From assembly GCF_002875945.1 (NCBI RefSeq), contig NZ_MCZK01000110.1:1-64000 (forward strand): DNA of 64,000 nt, written 5' to 3'. Below, one piece after another: positions 29,117-38,135 of the stretch. A program made the translations under genes and the position numbers. Numbering within the stretch: position 1 is the stretch's first letter; each line of letters starts with the position of its first letter. The notes beneath the pieces are model-generated. The model saw nothing but the letters and a program-made list of their open reading frames with translations, searched no databases and was not told the origin of the DNA. This DNA is from Vibrio lentus (GTDB lineage: Bacteria; Pseudomonadota; Gammaproteobacteria; Enterobacterales; Vibrionaceae).

Positions 29117-29953
29117 TCAAACACTCTGTTTGAATTGCCTTGGTGTCATTCCCGACCACGCCTTAAATCGGGTGCTAAAGTTGGCAGCATTGGGATAACC
29201 GACTATCTCACCGATATGTTGAATCGACCAATCACTCGACCTGAGTAATCGCGCCGCGTACTCCATTCTCATGCGCATAATGTGGGTCATCGGGCTATGA
29301 GAATAATATCGTTGACACAAGCGATGGAAATGCGGCTCTGAGCACGGGAATAAGCTCGCGAGTTCATGAACGTTCCACTCTTTGTGAAGCTGCTTTTGTA
29401 CGTTGTCGAACACGCGTCTTAGGCGAATCAAATTTCGTGACTGCTGTTGTGGGACCGGCGCATTAATCATGAATTCTATTTGGGCTACGCTATGTATGGC
29501 AATCGCTCCACCCAAATCGATGGGTAAGGCAATGCTTCTCAATAGAGTGTGAATGCACGACGAAACGACTTCTGCTGCCGGAGACAGCGTATAACTCACT
29601 TCATCACTGACAACATTTTCCCACTGTTTATCGGGCGAGAGAAAGATCCAGGCTATCTGCCATGTTTCTTCTTCAATACCAAAGCCATTCTCAATACCTG
29701 CTGGAACGGTAATGCACGAGCCCGGTTCTAGAATGTAGCGACATCCTGCGCTTTCGAGCCAACCCTTGCCTCTCACGGTATACAGCAGCATGTGTTTCTG
29801 TTGATTCTTGCGATAGACGGAAAAGAAGTCTCGGCATGATGCCGTCCCACACTGAACGATGCCGAGCTCTTCAAATGCTAAGACATGGCTTTGATCGACA
29901 AACTCTTGATGCGTCTTGTCTGAAATCTCATACCGTTCTTGTTTCTCATTCAT
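29117..29953 (-). CDS. AraC-family regulator, divergent from MATE pump 1
   Basis: This 278-residue regulator has an N-terminal cupin-type sensing domain (about 30-140, with LLYTVRGKGWLESAG and LEPGSCITVPAG) and two helix-turn-helix motifs (about 180-277, ending GYPNAANFSTRFKAWSGMTPRQFKQ). It probably controls the divergent transporter gene at 30086 and perhaps itself. The architecture matches a second AraC/MATE pair at 48006-50347, including a WxxAW segment after the cupin. No intrinsic terminator is seen after the stop. Confidence 0.88.
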   Translation of the reverse strand: MNEKQERYEISDKTHQEFVDQSHVLAFEELGIVQCGTASCRDFFSVYRKNQQKHMLLYTVRGKGWLESAGCRYILEPGSCITVPAGIENGFGIEEETWQIAWIFLSPDKQWENVVSDEVSYTLSPAAEVVSSCIHTLLRSIALPIDLGGAIAIHSVAQIEFMINAPVPQQQSRNLIRLRRVFDNVQKQLHKEWNVHELASLFPCSEPHFHRLCQRYYSHSPMTHIMRMRMEYAARLLRSSDWSIQHIGEIVGYPNAANFSTRFKAWSGMTPRQFKQSV

Positions 29954-29974
29954 TCAATTGCTAGCTCGTATAAA

Positions 29975-30006
29975 TTGCCAAACCACTAAACTGGATAGTT
30001 TGGCAA
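29975..30006. promoter_or_regulatory. Candidate operator between AraC and MATE genes
   Basis: TTGCCAAAC (29975-29983) and GTTTGGCAA (29998-30006) are perfect 9-bp arms separated by 14 bp, in the 132-bp divergent promoter region. The centre-to-centre distance of 23 bp, about two helical turns, suits a dimeric regulator. Binding by the adjacent AraC protein is inferred. Confidence 0.5.
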
Positions 30007-30085
30007 AAGTTTGTGATGAGCAGGAACAATACAGACAAAACAAATGCCGATAAACTTCTCGCATATTCACTAGAGGGGAAATGCG

Positions 30086-31471
30086 ATGCTCTCGACATAT
30101 CGTCATTTAGACAAAGAATTTTGGCAAAAACTATTACACATCGGTTTACCTGTCTCACTGCAAACCATGTTGTTTTCATTGCTTGGCGTGGTCGATATTT
30201 TTATGGTCAATCAGCTTGGTGATTCTGCAACCGCCGCTGTTGGTGTTGGCAACCGTATCTTCTTCTTCAACTTGATCATGGTGTCGGGGATTAGCGGAGC
30301 AGTGAACGTGCTAGCTTCGCAATATTTTGGCGCAGGTGATTTCAACGGAATTCGACGTACGCTAGCGCAATCATGGGCACTGTCTATCTTTGCCATCATT
30401 CCCTTTGTGTTCATCTATACATTGGTTCCTGAATCAGTGGTGTCTGTGGTGGCCTCAGACCCTGATTACGTCCGCTTGGCAACGGATTACCTTTGGATAA
30501 CAGGAGCCAGCCTTTTTGGTACCGCGATCGTTGTGCCGCTAGAAAGTGCATTGCGATCGGTTGGTGAAGCAAAATTACCTACCAAGATCAGTATCTGGGC
30601 GATCATCGTGAATGCGATTCTAAATGCACTGCTGATCTTTGGGTTATTTGGTTTTCCAGAACTCGGCGTGCTTGGCGCAGCGATTGGCACCACAGTTTCT
30701 CGATTCTTTCAGACGATTGGATTGCTTGTTATGGCGAGAAAACATTACGCGCATCTATTTCCTACAATAGAGAGTTGGCGTGATGCAATCTTACCCAAGC
30801 ATAGAAAGAAGTACTTCACGATAGCGATACCTATGTTGATTCATGACACAGCATGGGCAGGCGGGATTCTTATTTATAACGTGATCGTTGGGCAAATGGG
30901 TGTTGGAGAGCTTGCGATCATTTCGCTGTTATCGCCTGTCGAAAGTATCTTAATCTCCGCGTTCTTGGGTTTTGCGGTTGCCGCTTCAATCATTCTTGGT
31001 AATGAGATTGGGGCGAAGAACTACCAACGCGTCGAGAATACCGCTTGGGGTTATGTGTTCGTCAGTTGTGCGCTTGCTGCTTTACTCGCATTACTGTGTT
31101 TTATCGCCAAGCCAGCCATTGTCCAACTGATCGGTTTTACGCATCTAGAGCTTAAAGACACAGCGGTCAACGTCGCATTAGTAATGGCCGCGGGGATGAT
31201 ACTGAGAGTATTCAATATGGTTGGCATTGGCGGTGTTTTAAAAAGTGGTGGAGACATCAACTACAGCATCTTCATCGACATATTTGGCCAGTGGGCAATT
31301 GGTATTCCCCTCGCCTATTTCACCGCTTTAGTGTTGGGTTGGTCTTTAGAATGGGTGTTGATGATTGTGCTACTGGAGGAGTTAGTCAAGATCGCTTTGA
31401 CCAGCCAACGTATTCACTCTAAGAAATGGATTAACAACCTAATAGAAGAACCTGACCAGCTCACTGCTTGA
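30086..31471 (+). CDS. MATE-family efflux transporter 1
   Basis: This 461-residue inner-membrane protein has about twelve helices in two related halves. MATE motifs include GLPVSLQTMLFSLLGVVDIF, GVGNRIFFFN and the second-half DTAWAGGILIYN. The ATG has GAGGGGAAATGCG upstream. MATE pumps export cationic drugs, dyes or metabolites with Na+ or H+ antiport. The substrate here is unknown. The C-terminal part, including KKWINNL, is clearly related to the second pump at 48950. Confidence 0.92.
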   Translation: MLSTYRHLDKEFWQKLLHIGLPVSLQTMLFSLLGVVDIFMVNQLGDSATAAVGVGNRIFFFNLIMVSGISGAVNVLASQYFGAGDFNGIRRTLAQSWALSIFAIIPFVFIYTLVPESVVSVVASDPDYVRLATDYLWITGASLFGTAIVVPLESALRSVGEAKLPTKISIWAIIVNAILNALLIFGLFGFPELGVLGAAIGTTVSRFFQTIGLLVMARKHYAHLFPTIESWRDAILPKHRKKYFTIAIPMLIHDTAWAGGILIYNVIVGQMGVGELAIISLLSPVESILISAFLGFAVAASIILGNEIGAKNYQRVENTAWGYVFVSCALAALLALLCFIAKPAIVQLIGFTHLELKDTAVNVALVMAAGMILRVFNMVGIGGVLKSGGDINYSIFIDIFGQWAIGIPLAYFTALVLGWSLEWVLMIVLLEELVKIALTSQRIHSKKWINNLIEEPDQLTA

Positions 31472-31510
31472 ATAATAGTTTGAGCTAATAAACGAAAAGA
31501 ACTCACACCC

Positions 31511-31553
31511 AAGGGCCGATTGGTTGCATTGCGCTAACCATGACGCCCTTTTT
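31511..31553 (+). terminator. Terminator of MATE gene 1
   Basis: AAGGGC (31511-31516) pairs with GCCCTT (31545-31550), with an inner TGGTT/AACCA stem, followed by TTT. Confidence 0.55.
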
Positions 31554-31585
31554 CGCTTTACGAGTATGCTAAGTCACGACAACAG

Positions 31586-32056
31586 TTATATGTCAGTAAA
31601 TCGATGAATGATTTGGTTTGAACTACCACGCCAATCTAACATTGGATCCGCTTTGTCTTGCTCGAAACGACCATCAATCAAGGTATCAACGTATTCCAAT
31701 ACTTGCTTCTGTTTTTCATCAAGCTCATCTAGCTCGTAGCCCGTCCACATCCAAATGTCTTTGCCTTCGCATTCCGCTTTTACACGCTGAACAAGCTTAA
31801 GCACTTCAGACACGTTTGCCGGATGCATTGGGTCACCACCAGAAAGTGATAAACCACGACGCTTGATTCGCGGGTCATTGAGATCAGCGATAATTTGATC
31901 TTGTAGTTCTTGAGTAAACAAATGCCCAGAGTCCAATCTTTGTGTCGACTGGTTATAGCACCCGCGACATTGGTGTACACAACCCGACACAAACAAAGTG
32001 CAGCGTGTTCCAGGGCCGTTTACGACGTCGATTGGGTGATATTGATGATAATTCAT
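31586..32056 (-). CDS. nrdG: Anaerobic ribonucleotide reductase activase
   Basis: This 156-residue radical-SAM enzyme has a 4Fe-4S cluster motif CVHQCRGC (CxxxCxxC) near residues 26-33 and the SAM-binding SLSGGDPMHP. It generates the glycyl radical on NrdD. It lies 173 bp downstream of nrdD, with a hairpin in the gap, and should share the anaerobic control of that gene. Length is normal for the short NrdG family. Confidence 0.96.
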   Translation of the reverse strand: MNYHQYHPIDVVNGPGTRCTLFVSGCVHQCRGCYNQSTQRLDSGHLFTQELQDQIIADLNDPRIKRRGLSLSGGDPMHPANVSEVLKLVQRVKAECEGKDIWMWTGYELDELDEKQKQVLEYVDTLIDGRFEQDKADPMLDWRGSSNQIIHRFTDI

Positions 32057-32126
32057 AAGGCAGTATTGAAAACTCGTTATTACTTAATAGTTTGAAGCGA
32101 AATGCAGTAAGAACTGAAACAAAAGA

Positions 32127-32165
32127 ATTGGTATCGACATAGCGCCGATACCAATCTTATTTCTT
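32127..32165. terminator. Intercistronic hairpin between nrdD and nrdG
   Basis: ATTGGTATCG (32127-32136) and CGATACCAAT (32146-32155) are perfect 10-bp arms with a 9-nt loop. On the minus strand the hairpin is followed by TTCTTTTG, a weak U-tract. It may reduce nrdG expression relative to nrdD or stabilise the nrdD message. Confidence 0.6.
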
Positions 32166-32229
32166 GAAACGTAGCTCTTCTAAGTGAGCTAGCTAAAAAT
32201 CGCAGACCTTACTAAGATCCTTCGTTAGA

Positions 32230-34350
32230 TCAAAGGTGCTTCACGCGGCGTTTAACTTCTTCTTGCTTACCGAAGTTAAATGGTCGTGCATCTGGGCTAC
32301 CAAGGTAACCACAAACACGGCGTGTTACCGATACTTTGGTTGAGTCATGGTTGCCACACTTAGGACATGTAAAGCCCTTACTTGTACAGTCAAACTCACC
32401 GTTGTAACCACACTCGTAACACTCATCAATCGGCGTATTGGTGCCGTAGTAAGGAACACGTGTATAGCTGTAGTCCCATACGTTTTCTAGTGCTTCGATG
32501 TTCTTCTGCATGTTCGGAAACTCACCGTAACAGATGAAACCGCCGCTAGAGATTTCAGGATAAGGCATCTCGAAATCGATCTTGTCGTATGGGTTCACTT
32601 TCTTCTGCACGTCTAAGTGGAAGCTGTTTGTGTAGTAACCACGGTCTGTTACGCCATCAATCACACCAAATTCTTTGGTATCGATGCTGCAGAAACGGCT
32701 ACATAGGTTTTCACTTGGTGTGCCGTATAGGCTGAACGCGTAACCTGTTTCTTTCGTCCAAGATTCCACTTCACGCTTCATGTACTCCACCAGCTCAAGC
32801 GCTTTAGTACGCATTTCGCCGTCGTCGTACAGATGAACGTCAGTGCCGTAAAGTGCGGTCATTGCTTCGTGGATACCAATGTAACCAAGAGAAACAGAAG
32901 CACGGCCGTTCTTGAAGATGTCTGCGATTGAGTCGTCTGCTTTCAAACGAACACCACACGCACCTTCCATGTATAGGATTGGAGCAACACGCGCTTTCAC
33001 GTTTTCTAGACGAGAGATACGAGTTTCTAGAGCACGACGAGCCAGCTTCAGTTTTTCATCAAGCAGTTCGTAGAACTTAACCATATCTTGCTTCGCGTTA
33101 ATCGCGATACGTGGCAAGTTCAAGCTAACTACACCTAAGTTGTTACGTCCTTCATGAATCAACTCACCGTTTTCTTCATAAGTATTCAAGAAGCTACGGC
33201 AACCCATAGGCGTTTTAAATGACCCTGTCACTTCTACTACTTTGTCGTAGTTAAGAATGTCTGGGTACATACGCTTAGATGCGCACTCTAGCGCTAATTG
33301 CTTGATGTCGTAGTTCGGATCTTGCTTCTGGTGGTTCAAGCCATCTTTGATTGCAAAAACCAGTTTCGGGAACACGGCTGTTTTACGGTTCTTACCCAAA
33401 CCTGCAATGCGGTTTTTCAAGATAGATTGCTGGATTAGTTTTGAACCCCAGCTTTCGCCTAAACCAAAACCAAACGTCACGAATGGTGTTTGGCCATTAG
33501 CGGTGTGCAGCGTGTTTACTTCGTACTCCAGAGATTGGAACGCGTCGTAACACTCTTTCTCAGTACGAGAGATAGCAAAAGCTTCTGGGCTATGAATGTC
33601 CCACTCTTTCGCTAGCGATAAGTGCTTCTCATAGCTCGCCATAACGTAAGGCTCTAGAACCTCATCGATACGGTTAATCGTTGTGCCGCCGTAGATGTGG
33701 CTCGCTACTTGCGCGATGATCTGCGCGGTTACCGCTGTTGCCGTAGAAATAGACTTAGGAGTGTCTATTTCTGCATTACCCATCTTGAAGCCATGCGTTA
33801 ACATGCCTTTCAGATCGATAAGCATACAGTTAAACATTGGGAAGAACGGTGCATAGTCTAGATCATGGTAATGAATGTCACCACACTCGTGAGCTTGTAC
33901 GATGTCACGCGGCAAAATGTGAGTTTTCGCATAGTGTTTAGCCACGATACCCGCCAGCAAATCACGCTGAGTTGGGATAACTTTGCCATCTTTGTTGGCA
34001 TTCTCATTGATCAGATCAACATTGCTTTCTTCGATCAGGCCTTCGATTTCACGCGTTAAAGCGCTTTGCTTTTCACGTGCGATGTCGCGGTCATGACGAT
34101 ATTCAATGTAGGCACGAGCCAGAGACTTATAAGGTCCCTGCATTAGCTCGTTCTCGACCATGGTTTGAATTTCAGAGATATGAACTTCATCGTAGTCTTC
34201 GAGCTTCAACTCAACTGCTAATGCCACATTCAGAGCATAAATAGCAATTTCCTTATCGGCTTTGTCTGATGCTGCTTCCACTGCAGCTTGAATGCGATCT
34301 CTACTGAATGGAGCTCTTGAGCCATCACGCTTGATTACGATTGATTTCAC
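32230..34350 (-). CDS. nrdD: Anaerobic ribonucleoside-triphosphate reductase
   Basis: Two GTG codons in tandem begin the frame. The second (34350) is preferred because AAGGAG lies five bases upstream and only two from the first; it gives 706 residues. An ATP-cone (about 1-95, beginning KSIVIKRDGSRAPF) provides allosteric control. The catalytic domain follows. The C-terminal zinc site has CYECGYNGEFDC and CPKCGNHD, and the glycyl-radical loop is RRVCGYLGSPDARPF. It makes deoxynucleotides under anoxia, with NrdG as activase. Confidence 0.97.
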   Translation of the reverse strand: MKSIVIKRDGSRAPFSRDRIQAAVEAASDKADKEIAIYALNVALAVELKLEDYDEVHISEIQTMVENELMQGPYKSLARAYIEYRHDRDIAREKQSALTREIEGLIEESNVDLINENANKDGKVIPTQRDLLAGIVAKHYAKTHILPRDIVQAHECGDIHYHDLDYAPFFPMFNCMLIDLKGMLTHGFKMGNAEIDTPKSISTATAVTAQIIAQVASHIYGGTTINRIDEVLEPYVMASYEKHLSLAKEWDIHSPEAFAISRTEKECYDAFQSLEYEVNTLHTANGQTPFVTFGFGLGESWGSKLIQQSILKNRIAGLGKNRKTAVFPKLVFAIKDGLNHQKQDPNYDIKQLALECASKRMYPDILNYDKVVEVTGSFKTPMGCRSFLNTYEENGELIHEGRNNLGVVSLNLPRIAINAKQDMVKFYELLDEKLKLARRALETRISRLENVKARVAPILYMEGACGVRLKADDSIADIFKNGRASVSLGYIGIHEAMTALYGTDVHLYDDGEMRTKALELVEYMKREVESWTKETGYAFSLYGTPSENLCSRFCSIDTKEFGVIDGVTDRGYYTNSFHLDVQKKVNPYDKIDFEMPYPEISSGGFICYGEFPNMQKNIEALENVWDYSYTRVPYYGTNTPIDECYECGYNGEFDCTSKGFTCPKCGNHDSTKVSVTRRVCGYLGSPDARPFNFGKQEEVKRRVKHL

Positions 34351-34394
34351 CACTTCTCCTTACTCTTGAGGTATTCACAGACTTATCCACAAAC

Positions 34395-34441
34395 ACACTA
34401 TATAGAGCGATTTATCGTTTAACTAACACTAGATATTGTGG
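34395..34441. promoter_or_regulatory. Pair of NrdR boxes upstream of nrdD
   Basis: Box 1 ACACTATATAGAGCGA (34395-34410) and box 2 ACACTAGATATTGTGG (34426-34441) resemble the NrdR consensus ACACWATATATWGTGT and are offset by exactly 31 bp, about three helical turns. This is the known spacing for paired boxes. NrdR represses ribonucleotide reductase genes when dATP/ATP is high. Confidence 0.85.
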
Positions 34442-34472
34442 CGTATTTAACGAGAACCACCAACTTTGAGTA

Positions 34473-34486
34473 TTGATTTGGATCAA
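34473..34486. promoter_or_regulatory. FNR box upstream of nrdD
   Basis: TTGATTTGGATCAA is an exact match to the FNR consensus TTGAT-N4-ATCAA, centred about 129 bp upstream of the nrdD start. It predicts activation when oxygen is absent. It could also affect the divergent nuclease gene at 34654. Confidence 0.85.
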
Positions 34487-34653
34487 TAAAACGCGCACGC
34501 TGAACAAGATAAATCCAATATTATTACGTGAGTTCTCAAGTCGAAAAGAAACAATGTAACAATAAAAAAACTGCTAAAAAGAGTTGAATTTTTGGTAAGT
34601 GTTGTAGGATAACGGCTCAACTATATTGGACGACAAAATTAGGGATATTTGGA

Positions 34654-35529
34654 ATGAAACGACTTCAAAAGTGGGTAATGCTAAGTTGCTTACTCAGTAG
34701 CCAGGCATTTGCTGAACCTTTGACCATATCCAGTTGGAATATCGAATGGTTATCAACCAATGTGGCTGTGAATAAGTTTTCTGCCCAACGTGATCAAGCG
34801 GATTTCGATAAACTCGAACAGTATTTCCAATCCTTAGATGCGGATGTGGTTGCTTTTCAAGAAATCGATGACGTCAATGCCATCCAACGCATCGCTGGTG
34901 ATCAATATGAAATCTTGATGTCTGATCGTTCATTGCCCAAAAATAGTAACCGACAATTCAAAGAAGTGAACCAATATACGGGCTTCGCGGTTCGTAAAGG
35001 AATCGCTCTCACTGACTACGCTGACTTTCCTCTAGAAACGAGTGCTAACAGCAAGCTTAGGTTTGCTAGCTATATGGTTGTAGAAACGAACACAAAACCA
35101 ATTCACATGTTGTCAGTGCATTTAAAGGCGGGTTGCAGCGGCGCGTATAAGTCTAACCGAGACTGTTCAAGGCTCAAAGACCAAGCTCAACAACTCAATA
35201 AGTGGATACAGCAAAGAGAACGTAAAGGCGAAGACTACGCGATTCTGGGCGACTTTAACCACAACCTCTCCTATTCAAGAGATTGGATGTGGAAAGACAT
35301 GACGCAAAATACCGATGCTCAGTTGGCAACACGAAAAACTCGAGCAGATTGTAAGGTGCGCTCAAACCGCAACAATCACCGTACGCATCAGTTTCGTTCA
35401 GTGATTGATCATATTGTGGTGAGCAAGTCCTTGGATGCTTCTCCTGCGAAGCAAAAGGTATTTGAAACGCAAGATGTGCTGGACTACAAACTCAGTGACC
35501 ACTGCCCAGTTTCAACGACTATTAATTAA
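34654..35529 (+). CDS. Secreted endonuclease/exonuclease/phosphatase-family protein
   Basis: This 291-residue protein has a signal peptide (1-20, SQAFA-EP). The EEP fold motifs are present: ISSWNIEWLS, VAFQEID (metal-binding Glu), HLKAGC, ILGDFNHN and the final LSDHCPVS catalytic His. A cysteine pair in AGCSGAYKSNRDC may form a disulfide suited to the periplasm or exterior. It is likely a DNase or phosphodiesterase; sphingomyelinase-like activity cannot be ruled out. It is divergent from nrdD. Confidence 0.85.
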   Translation: MKRLQKWVMLSCLLSSQAFAEPLTISSWNIEWLSTNVAVNKFSAQRDQADFDKLEQYFQSLDADVVAFQEIDDVNAIQRIAGDQYEILMSDRSLPKNSNRQFKEVNQYTGFAVRKGIALTDYADFPLETSANSKLRFASYMVVETNTKPIHMLSVHLKAGCSGAYKSNRDCSRLKDQAQQLNKWIQQRERKGEDYAILGDFNHNLSYSRDWMWKDMTQNTDAQLATRKTRADCKVRSNRNNHRTHQFRSVIDHIVVSKSLDASPAKQKVFETQDVLDYKLSDHCPVSTTIN

Positions 35530-35586
35530 TAGATTTTAGATAACGGCAGATTGTAGATAACTGCAAATAGTAGAAACAGTAGATAT

Positions 35587-35630
35587 AAAAGAGGCTGACT
35601 GGCTTTCTTGTTGAAAGCGAGTCAACCTCT
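35587..35630 (-). terminator. Terminator between the EEP gene and the YeeE pair
   Basis: AGAGGCTGACT (35590-35600) pairs with AGTCAACCTCT (35620-35630), 10 of 11 bases, with an inner CTTTC/GAAAG stem. On the minus strand TTTTATAT follows, so it mainly serves the YeeE genes. Confidence 0.75.
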
Positions 35631-35691
35631 ATGGTTGGTCAGCTCAGAACGAATAACATCAAAGCCATTGTAATCAGCTATACGCTTGCTA

Positions 35692-36123
35692 CTAACAGGT
35701 TTTGTTCATACGACCCGCCAGCCACATTCCCACCAGCATGCTTATCATAAACACCCACACCGTCGGGTTGCCGCCACTTAGGCTGGTTACCGCAGGGCCT
35801 GGGCAAAAGCCTGCAATCCCCCAGCCTAAGCCAAACGCTGTAGATCCAAGAATCAGCTTTCTGTCTATCAACGGATTGTTACGGCTATCTAACGGCTCGC
35901 CATTGATGGCTTTAGCGCGCTTTTTAATGACCAGGTGATAAAACGGTGCAAAGACCAATAGCGCGCCACCCATGACGAATGCCAAACTAATGTCCCAGTT
36001 ACCGGTAATGTCTAAGAAGCCGAGTACCTTCTCAGGATCAACCATCCCTGAGATGATCATGCCAGAGCCAAAAAGAATACCTGCGACCAAACCGATAACG
36101 ATAGTAAATGAAGCGTTTTTCAT
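35692..36123 (-). CDS. YeeE/YedE-family half-transporter, DUF6691 type
   Basis: This 143-residue inner-membrane protein has four helices. It carries SGMIISGMVDPEKVLGFLDI and the cysteine motif GIAGFCPGPA, conserved in sulfur-transport YeeE/YedE proteins. Its start overlaps the upstream partner by one base. The two halves together match one full-length YeeE. The pair probably imports thiosulfate or another sulfur species, inferred from the family. Confidence 0.85.
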   Translation of the reverse strand: MKNASFTIVIGLVAGILFGSGMIISGMVDPEKVLGFLDITGNWDISLAFVMGGALLVFAPFYHLVIKKRAKAINGEPLDSRNNPLIDRKLILGSTAFGLGWGIAGFCPGPAVTSLSGGNPTVWVFMISMLVGMWLAGRMNKTC

Positions 36124-36584
36124 TATGCCCCCAAGCCAGTCAGATTCTTGATAAACACGGTTACGATTGCCACACCCATAAATACACAGGTCGCAACAAT
36201 AGAACGTTTAGATAAACGAGCCATTCCGACAATGCCATGCCCGCTAGTACAACCGTTCGCTGTTTTAGTACCAAAGCCCACCAGAAGGCCTGCAATAATC
36301 ACTAAAGCGAGATTCATCTCTTCTAACTGCGGAAGTTGGTAGCCCGTCGGAATTAATAGCCAACCACTTGCGACCATTCCCACAACAAAGGCGATACGCC
36401 AGTGTTTCTCGGTGTTTGCTGTATCCGCATCTTTACGTTCTTTGTTGCTGGTGCCAGTTGGCAATAATCGGCTGACAATGCCACTAATGCCAGCAACTCG
36501 ACCAATCCCCAACATTAAAACAATGGCCGACACGCCTAACAACATGCCTCCGAAAAAAGCATCCCAAGGAATCAAACTAAGCAC
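36123..36584 (-). CDS. YeeE/YedE-family half-transporter
   Basis: This 153-residue inner-membrane protein has about four helices and the second cysteine motif KTANGCTSGHGIVG, typical of YeeE/YedE. It is the first gene of the pair and is coupled to the downstream half by a TAATG overlap. Such pairs (PmpA/PmpB) are often controlled by an ArsR-type persulfide sensor; no such gene is next to it here. Confidence 0.85.
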   Translation of the reverse strand: MLSLIPWDAFFGGMLLGVSAIVLMLGIGRVAGISGIVSRLLPTGTSNKERKDADTANTEKHWRIAFVVGMVASGWLLIPTGYQLPQLEEMNLALVIIAGLLVGFGTKTANGCTSGHGIVGMARLSKRSIVATCVFMGVAIVTVFIKNLTGLGA

Positions 36585-36640
36585 AGACCTCTCCTATCCA
36601 CAAACATCATAAACTCATAACAACCTTTAAATTAGAGTTT

Positions 36641-36660
36641 ACTAATAAATATAAATTAGT
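36641..36660. promoter_or_regulatory. Candidate operator for the YeeE pair
   Basis: ACTAAT (36641-36646) and ATTAGT (36655-36660) are inverted around an AT-rich centre, 57 bp upstream of the first YeeE gene. The layout resembles ArsR-family operators. The regulator is not in the window. Confidence 0.4.
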
Positions 36661-36724
36661 CAATGCTAATGTACTAAAGGTATGTTTCGTTTTGTAAGTC
36701 TGGAATTAACAAGCACCCTGCATG

Positions 36725-36756
36725 AAAAAAGCCCCTAGGCGTTAACCTAAGGGCTT
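36725..36756 (-). terminator. Terminator of the glycosyltransferase gene
   Basis: GCCCCTAGG (36731-36739) pairs with CCTAAGGGC (36746-36754). On the minus strand TTTTTTC follows. Confidence 0.8.
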
Positions 36757-36793
36757 ATGATTTGATTCGGTTGTATTGGTTGTATTGTGTAAG

Positions 36794-38026
36794 CTACTTA
36801 GTCTTGTTCTTTTCAGCTATCCACTGCGACATGTACTTAGTACTCGCCATACTATGGTGCTTAAGCATCGAACCAAAGAAGTTATCCAGTCGATGAGATT
36901 CAAGATCCGACTCTAACGCCGTTAATCGCTCAATCAATGTGTCGCCCAGTTGATTCTGTTCATAGTACGCTTCAAGGATTAAGTGACACTGGCTTTGAGC
37001 CTTAAGCCACTTCTCTTCATCTTTGTAGAGAGCAACCGCAGCTTCAACAAACTCGTCGATATCATCAGCAACCGCGCCCGGCCATTGCAGTTCACCTTGT
37101 GGCAACATGCCTTCGCTACCGATTTCACTGGTCACGTTCGGAGTCTGTAGCTTCATCGCATCAAGTAACTTGCCTTTAATGCCTGCGCCAAATCGTAGAG
37201 GTGCTACACACACACGAGCCTGCTCCATCACTTCTTGAGCGTCTTTCGCCCAACCTTTGATATGGAAGCCAGTTTTAGGGTTATGCAAAGCCGTTGCTTT
37301 CGGCGGCGGGTAAGATCCGTAAATATGAAGCTCAGATTCAGGTAACTGTTTACGAATCTTCGGCCAAATCTTTTGCAACTGAAGTACAGCATCCCAGTTC
37401 GGTGCGTGTCTAAAGTTGCCTATCGTCATGAAATGCTTACGTTCTTCAAAGCTTTTCGTGCTTTCAGGTAGAGTATTGAGATCAACCATGAACGGCAAGT
37501 GATGAAGCAGTTTTGGATCGATATTGAACTCAGATTGAAGCAACTCCATCTCATGGCTAGAAATGATCAACGAAAGATCACAGCGTAGAATCGCGGCAAT
37601 TTCACGTTTAGCCAAGTCACTGTACAAATGCGCTTTAGTCAGTTCTGTCTCTTTCTTAACAGCTTCATGGCGCGCGTTACGTAGGAACTGCAAGTCTTCC
37701 GTATCCAGTAACTTAAAGGCATTCGGGCATACTTTCTCAACACGCCAACCAAACTGCTCTTCCATCATGAAACGGTCGAACATCACGACATCGGGTTGCA
37801 GCTCTTCGATGTACTGGTCAAAGCTATCGCAATTTAACTGTATAGATTGGCTCGTGATGCCCTCTTCAGAGAGATCAATCATGTGCTCGGTTTCTTGAGC
37901 TGGCGTTGCAAATTCAACTGACCAACCTTGTCTCTTAAATAGACGTAAAATTGACATCATATGGCTGCCAGCCGCCGATGAATTCGGTTCTGGCCAAACG
38001 TAGCCAATTGCTAAAACTTTCTTCAA
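36794..38026 (-). CDS. Glycosyltransferase, GT-B type
   Basis: This 410-residue cytoplasmic protein has an N-terminal Rossmann domain (KVLAIGYVWPEPNSSAAGSH) and a C-terminal domain with IGNFRHAPNWDAV, HIYGSYPPP and VCVAPLRFGAGIKGKLLDAM, the nucleotide-sugar-binding pattern of family 4-like transferases. The sugar and acceptor are unknown. It is not in a polysaccharide cluster. Upstream on the same strand are the GNAT and FabH2 genes, separated by a terminator-like hairpin, so it probably has its own promoter. Confidence 0.8.
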   Translation of the reverse strand: MKKVLAIGYVWPEPNSSAAGSHMMSILRLFKRQGWSVEFATPAQETEHMIDLSEEGITSQSIQLNCDSFDQYIEELQPDVVMFDRFMMEEQFGWRVEKVCPNAFKLLDTEDLQFLRNARHEAVKKETELTKAHLYSDLAKREIAAILRCDLSLIISSHEMELLQSEFNIDPKLLHHLPFMVDLNTLPESTKSFEERKHFMTIGNFRHAPNWDAVLQLQKIWPKIRKQLPESELHIYGSYPPPKATALHNPKTGFHIKGWAKDAQEVMEQARVCVAPLRFGAGIKGKLLDAMKLQTPNVTSEIGSEGMLPQGELQWPGAVADDIDEFVEAAVALYKDEEKWLKAQSQCHLILEAYYEQNQLGDTLIERLTALESDLESHRLDNFFGSMLKHHSMASTKYMSQWIAEKNKTK

Positions 38027-38040
38027 AACACTTCCTAAGA

Positions 38041-38068
38041 AATAACAAAAGGGACTAGATTAGTCCCT
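38041..38068 (-). terminator. Terminator after the GNAT gene
   Basis: AGGGACTA (38050-38057) pairs with TAGTCCCT (38061-38068), loop GAT, followed on the minus strand by TTTTGTTATT. Confidence 0.7.
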
Positions 38069-38135
38069 AATTAAACGTTTATCGATGACGGTCGGTTTGT
38101 ACCGCTGATTATAATTGGTTCTAAGAACTCAGCGA

